Positions 57,721-64,000 of a stretch of DNA of 64,000 nucleotides are shown one piece after another. The position numbers and the translations under genes are program-made. How positions within the stretch are numbered: position 1 is the first letter of the stretch; each line of letters begins with the position of its first letter. The notes beneath the pieces were generated by a model. That model was given only the letters and a program-made list of their open reading frames with translations, made no database searches and was not told where the DNA came from. Source of the DNA: Chrysaora quinquecirrha (Eukaryota > Cnidaria > Scyphozoa > Semaeostomeae > Pelagiidae); assembly GCA_014526335.1 (NCBI GenBank), contig JACTAT010000052.1, forward strand, positions 5,035,493-5,099,492, written 5' to 3'.

Positions 57721-58600
57721 TTAGACATAACAAACAAGCCCAACCCTATATCTATAATCCATTCTTCAAACATAAAAAACCTGAAAATGGAGATCGTTCC
57801 TCATACCAATATCGCGAAAATCGGTACTGTTCCGGGCAGCACACCCACAGTACTAAATTTATACATAGATACCGCTGCTTTATTCAAATTAACGGCTCCG
57901 TTATTTTCTGTTATGTACTGTTTCTATTCTATCCAATGGTTCTTGCTCGACTTTGCCCGATCAACGTACAACCGTGCACACAATGCTTTTCGGTTTTTCC
58001 TATATTTGGATTTCTTCGTCAAAAGCATTAGAAATATGTTTTTGATTCGTTCAAGCAGTGTACGTTTGTCTGTATTCGAGGTCCTTTTATCGGTAGGTCA
58101 ATCTTATTTCCCAAAATGCTGCATGTGCCCCCAGGGGGGTACATGACCTATGAATTCTACAGACGACCCGCCCCATTATAATCTGGATAAAATCATACCC
58201 ATGGTTAGAGTTTAGAGAAGGCCGAAAACCCACCAATATTGGTGGCACACACCTGTGTAAAAACAATATGTGCTCCATAAGTATCCCAACACTCCGCTGC
58301 AAACGGTTGAAATTTGCGGCCCGTGGGTACAGAAAATGAAGGAAGATTTCCATTCACTCTAAGCAATATCTCAAATTGGTGGGCCAATTTTTGCAAAAGC
58401 AGCCTGCTCCAGATACGGAGTCAGAATCTAAGTTTTGGCGGGGTTAGGGGAGAGTAACTGTTCCGCACCATCTTTCGAAGGCAGCCCGCGTGTAACAGTA
58501 CAGTTTTCCTCTGTTACATACCCAACCTTTTTCAGGCGCCCCCTCAAATAATCGCCCATTCCAATTCTTCAACTTTGCGATTAGAAGCCCCTCTCTATAA
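57721..58600. other. central unique region, no gene recognised
   Basis: Overlapping plus-strand frames (57616-58146 and 57630-58031) exist but neither has a recognisable domain. Minus-strand frames at 58087-58396 are equally unassigned. The sequence might be decayed transposase; I could not match it to a family. Confidence 0.35.
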
Positions 58601-59033
58601 GTGCCTGCGCGCTTACTACTGAAAATACGGTATTTTAGTTTACAATATATGTATAAAAAACAGGTATATCGAAAAAAAACTATATCCAAAAACAAGAATG
58701 GCAAGCACTGCACACGAGCATGTATCTGCCGGAATTGTGGCAATAAGGTAGCAGAAGAAGAAAATACCAGACAGCAGACCCAGAAACTAATTTCACAAAC
58801 GAGCTGTTCCTGTGGTAAGGAAGAAAGACATCACCTATAAAGCATGCATTGATGCAGAAGATCAACGGAAATCAAGATGTCCATGCCTCACAAATGGCCA
58901 ATGCTGTAGTTCCCGGTGCCATTGTATCAATTGCTGCAACATTGGAGACGAAGACATGAATAGAAAAACAATCTCGCAATCATCTGTCAATACAAGATCT
59001 CGACCTGGATATGATTCGTATAAAGAAAACTAG
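58601..59033 (+). pseudogene. cysteine-cluster (CXC-type) reading frame, broken
   Basis: Two overlapping frames: 58601-58840 and 58812-59033, shifted relative to each other. The first has a basic start and CTRACICRNCGN, then SCSCG near its end. The second has RCPCLTNGQCC followed by RCHCINCCN. Spaced C-x-C and C-x2-C clusters like these occur in tesmin/TSO1-type CXC domains and in cysteine-rich segments of transposon-encoded proteins. A single-base shift or an intron (GGTAAGG lies at the junction) would explain the two frames. A short frame at 59054-59356 follows without recognised content. Confidence 0.4.
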
Positions 59034-59549
59034 GTGAGGAGTATTTATTAGATATGGGCTCCCAATTGAAAGATGGTCCTTGGACCAAATTGGAAACAGT
59101 CACTCTTGTGACATGCATCTCGTTTCTGACGAAGGTAAACATTGCAGTATCAACCTCTGATCTTTCACTTATTTACAACGAGGTCGTGAAATATGCCCGA
59201 AAGACTGAACTCAAAAATAAGAATAATGCGCAAGTATCTGGCAAGCTGAGGCATATTCAAAATAGCCAGAAGATGCAGTTGATTTTTTTTCTGATGCGGA
59301 ACAATCATTCTATGACACTTGAAATGCATGTTTCTCTATATTTGATCTTGTTGTAAATATTCGTTCGTATCGACAACCACTTTAGAAACTGACAACTGAA
59401 ATCCCGAAAATCCCCCATAGTGTTTAGAAAATCGCAAATATACCCCGAAATATAGTAGGCATCAAACCAAACAAATGAATGAATCTCATTTATTCTAAAA
59501 GAATTTTTCGCTAAAACCGAATCGTTTCGCAACAAATTTACTATCGTTG

Positions 59550-59715
59550 CAGAAAAATTATGATGTTGCTTCTCCAATTTTAACTAATATGCAGAAAATC
59601 GCAATCGCATCTGGTTATGATTCAGAAAGAGTATGGTGCCTTTTTTCATCCATGGCGTAATACATTGATGCACCAAAAAGACAACGTAGCACCCCGTGAG
59701 GGGAGGGGACTTCAT
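59550..59715. repeat. direct repeat, right copy
   Basis: Same orientation as 57540-57720. It is followed by two copies of a shorter repeat, TATATACTTGATGTTC.TTA TGGAC.TCAAGTTGAAATG (59725 and 59816). Confidence 0.7.
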
Positions 59716-60172
59716 TATTGTAATACATACTTGATGTTCCTAATGGACATCAAGTTGAAATGCATTGTTGTCTATGTTTGTTAACTATTATATCCATATG
59801 TTTACACTCTATAATATATACTTGATGTTCTTTATGGACGTCAAGTTGAAATGTATTAAAAAATGGTAGGATGGAATTTCTACTTTCCCTAGACAATTCC
59901 CTACATAAAAATTGCTAAATTTGGTACCCTTGGCTAGACCAATATTGTAAAAAAGTATATCCTTGGCTAGACAAATAAAAAATATACCCTCCATTTGCAA
60001 TCGTCAGTTTGCCAGTTTGCCAGGCATAACAGATATAAGCGCGCAGCAGCAAACAGGATGGAGATACAATACACGGGGTCGCCAAGACTGCCTATGTCTA
60101 AAATTAGAGGTTTAGTCCTATTTCAAACTGTAAAGCGCTCTAGAGTGCATTATCAAACTAGTCTCAAATTAT

Positions 60173-60863
60173 ACAGCGTATACAAGAATCAAACTGGCAA
60201 ATGATTACAATGTTGTTGTTCAACTGCTGAAAAGGTTGTGTTTCACGGCATTTTAGAGTTCAAATTTTCAAAATTTTCCCGGGGAAGCATGCTCCCGGAC
60301 CCCTCTTGCATGTGTGTCCCCCATTTCAATATGATGTTCTATCATTGAAGCATAATATTCCTGGGCTGACGGTTGTGTGCAAAGCATGGGAAACATAAAG
60401 AAATTCGCCAAGGAAAGAGCAACAGTCAAGCAACACCCATCTCTAGAAAGCCACGCCCATTTTGTCGGCAAAATACCGAGCTACACCCCCCTCCCCCAGT
60501 CGTTGAGTCCTAGCGACGGCCCTGTTAATTATGTTAATTATGTTTATGTTGCTGTTTACATATGTCAACTTACGTTTATCTGATTTTTGTTATAGTTTTG
60601 TTGTTAGAGACTCTAAGGACTCTAACTTTGTAGCTAGCTAAAATGGGTTTCTAATATTATAATTTTGGCATTAACTATCGTAGAACATACCTCATCAGCA
60701 ATGTTCAATGCCATGCTTAGTTCATCAGTTTATCAGGATTATGACGATAATTATAATGATGATTACGACCATGATGGTAGAAAATTCATATAGTATACTG
60801 ATACGTTGATATTAAAAAGTTGCATGACAAAAACCAAATTTCAGCACTCTTTCTCTTACAACA
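60173..60863 (-). repeat. inner arm of the second inverted repeat, right
   Basis: Inverted copy of 56541-57231; differences are few single-base changes (for example in the GCATGCTCCC block near 60290). Confidence 0.95.
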
Positions 60864-63800
60864 ATGTACGGGTATATACATCCATATACTTATATATACT
60901 CTATATACACTATATACACCATATTCAAGAAGACATCTATGAGAGCATGAGATATGCAACTATATACCGGTATATACATCCATATACTTATATATACTCT
61001 ATATACACTATATACACCATATTCAAGAAGACATCTATGAGAGCATGAGATATGCAACTATATACCGGTATATACATCCATATACTTATATATACTTTAT
61101 ATACACTATATACACCATATTCAAGAAGACATCTGTGAGAGCATGAGATATGCAACTATATACGGGTATATACATCAATATACCTATATATACTCTATAT
61201 ACACTATATACACCATATTCAAGAAGACATCTCTGAGAGCATATTCTATATACGGGTATATACATCCATATACTTATATATACTCTATATACACTATATA
61301 CACCATATTCAAGAAGACATCTATGAGAGCATGAGATATGCAACTATATACGGGTATATACATCCATATACTTATATATACTCTATATACACTATATACA
61401 CCATATTCAAGAAGACATCTATGAGAGCATGAGATATGCAACTATATACCGGTATATACATCCATATACTTATATATACTCTATATACACTATATACACC
61501 ATATTCAAGAAGACATCTATGAGAGCATGAGATATGCAACTATATACCGGTATATACATCCATATACTTATATATACTCTATATACACTATATACCCTAT
61601 TCAAGAAGACATCTGTGAGAGCATGGGATATGCAACTATATACATATACATCCATATACTTATATATACTCTATAGAAGACATCTGTGAGAGCATGGGAT
61701 ATGCAACTATATACGGGTATATACATCCATATACTTATATATACTCTATATACACTATATACACCATATTCAAGAAGACATCTATGAGAGCATGAGATAT
61801 GCAACTATATACCGGTATATACATCCATATACTTATATATACTCTATATACACTATATACACCATATTCAAGAAGACATCTATGAGAGCATGAGATATGC
61901 AACTATATACCGGTATATACATCCATATACTTATATATACTCTATATACACTATATACACCATATTCAAGAAGACATCTATGAGAGCATGGGATATGCAA
62001 CTATATACGGGTATATACATCCATATACTTATATATACTCTATATACACTATATACACCATATTCAAGAAGACATCTATGAGAGCATGAGATATGCAACT
62101 ATATACCGGTATATACATCCATATACTTATATATACTCTATATACACTATATACACCATATTCAAGAAGACATCTCTGAGAGCATAGGTTGGGTCACTAT
62201 ATACGGGTATATACATCCATATACTTATATATACTCTATATACACTATATACACCATATTCAAGGGGACATCTATGAGAGCATGAGATATGCAACTATAT
62301 ACCGGTATATACATCCATATACTTATATATACTCTATATACACTATATACACCATATTCAAGAAGACATCTATGAGAGCATGAGATATGCAACTATATAC
62401 CGGTATATACATCCATATACTTATATATACTCTATATACACTATATACACCATATTCAAGAAGACATCTATGAGAGCATGAGATATGCAACTATATACCG
62501 GTATATACATCCATATACTTATATATACTCTATATACACTATATACACCATATTCAAGAAGACATCTCTGAGAGCATGAGATATGCAACTATATACCGGT
62601 ATATACATCCATATACTTATATATACTCTATATACACTATATACACCATATTCAAGAAGACATCTCTGAGAGCATAGGTTGGGTCACTATATACGGGTAT
62701 ATACATCCATATACTTATATATACTCTATATACACTATATACACCATATTCAAGGGGACATCTATGAGAGCATGAGATATGCAACTATATACCGGTATAT
62801 ACATCCATATACTTATATATACTCTATATACACTATATACACCATATTCAAGAAGACATCTATAAGAGCATGAGATATGCAACTATATACGGGTATATAC
62901 ATCCATATACTTATATATACTCTATATACACTATATACACCATATTCAAGGGGACATCTATGAGAGCATGAGATATGCAACTATATACCGGTATATACAT
63001 CCATATACTTATATATACTCTATATACACTATATACACCATATTCAAGAAGACATCTATGAGAGCATGAGATATGCAACTATATACCGGTATATACATCC
63101 ATATACTTATATATACTCTATATACACTATATACACCATATTCAAGAAGACATCTATGAGAGCATGAGATATGCAACTATATACCGGTATATACATCCAT
63201 ATACTTATATATACTCTATATACACTATATACACCATATTCAAGAAGACATCTCTGAGAGCATGAGATATGCAACTATATACCGGTATATACATCCATAT
63301 ACTTATATATACTCTATATACACTATATACACCATATTCAAGAAGACATCTCTGAGAGCATAGGTTGGGTCACTATATACGGGTATATACATCCATATAC
63401 TTATATATACTCTATATACACTATATACACCATATTCAAGGGGACATCTATGAGAGCATGAGATATGCAACTATATACCGGTATATACATCCATATACTT
63501 ATATATACTCTATATACACTATATACACCATATTCAAGAAGACATCTATAAGAGCATGAGATATGCAACTATATACCGGTATATACATCCATATACTTAT
63601 ATATACTCTGTATACACTATATACACCATATTCAAGAAGACATCTATGAGAGCATGAGATAAGCAACTATATACCGGTATATACATCCATATACTTATAT
63701 ATACTCTATATACACTATATACACCATATTCAAGAAGACATCTCTGAGAGCATGAGATATGCAACTATATACCGGTATATACATCCATATACTTATATAT

Positions 63801-64000
63801 ACTCTATATACACTATATACACCATATTCAAGAAGACATCTCTGAGAGCATAGGTTGGGTCACTATATACGAGTATATACATCCATATACTTATATATAC
63901 TCTATATACACTATATACACCATATTCAAGAAGACATCTATGAGAGCATGAGATATGCAACTATATACCGTATATACATCCATATACTTATATATACTCT
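60864..64000. repeat. 98-bp AT-rich satellite, right array, inverted, cut by window
   Basis: The same 98-bp unit as 52837-56540 on the opposite strand (ATATACATCCATATACTTAT ... CATATTCAAGAAGACATC). About 32 units are visible. One unit near 61650-61680 is internally deleted. Unit variants (GGGGACATC instead of AGAAGACATC) are seen only in this array. Confidence 0.97.

Noticed and set aside
57616..58146. A 176-codon frame as a gene
   Set aside because: It overlaps another frame of similar length, has no recognised domain, and starts within the direct repeat. Composition looks like chance.

Overview
The window is metazoan nuclear DNA. It has intron-rich genes with GT/AG boundaries, an intronless rhodopsin-class receptor, and an AT-rich background crowded with short inverted-repeat transposons and satellites. 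I read it as an invertebrate, most plausibly an anthozoan cnidarian; this is an inference from gene structure and repeat style, and no marker gene proves it.

Host genes: (1) the 5' end of a CCDC102-type coiled-coil gene (1-917, minus, cut by the window edge, one frameshift); (2) an intronless class A GPCR (6926-7876, plus) whose C-terminus lies in the first copy of a 153-bp tandem repeat; (3) a complete 12-exon Aurora kinase (10756-21054, minus); (4) a two-exon FAM210-type mitochondrial protein (21487-22392, plus), head to head with Aurora over a 432-bp promoter carrying CCAAT boxes and a CHR-like element; (5) a six-exon secreted CAP-domain protein (28096-32546, minus); (6) a three-exon FAU gene, ubiquitin-like FUBI fused to ribosomal protein eS30 (50256-52453, minus). 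I rebuilt exon by exon the Aurora, FAM210, CAP and FAU genes; in each, all intron phases and total lengths agree.

The most interesting object is an 8448-bp near-perfect palindrome at 33464-41911. It is flanked by a 6-bp duplication (AGCATT) and begins with AG, which is the Polinton/Maverick (adintovirus-like) insertion signature, but it lacks their polymerase, integrase and capsid genes. Each arm carries, from the outside in: CRE (TGACGTCA) sites, dense perfect heat-shock elements, a TATA box, a Bcl-2-like reading frame, and an opposed C2H2/acidic reading frame with its own TATA box. The centre is about 3.7 kb of inverted satellite built of 10- and 11-bp GATC-containing units. The two arms carry different lesions. 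The element has split an older MITE.

A second giant inverted repeat fills the right end (about 52.8 kb to beyond the window). Arms of 98-bp AT-rich satellite plus 690 bp of inner arm surround a 2.9-kb centre that holds a short foldback element, two direct repeats and a cysteine-cluster (CXC-type) frame. Between 24.6 and 27.6 kb lie a palindromic 180-190-bp tandem array and about 40 nearly identical copies of a 28-bp minisatellite. The rest is introns and intergenic DNA with at least ten MITE/foldback families, several of them with recognisable target-site duplications.
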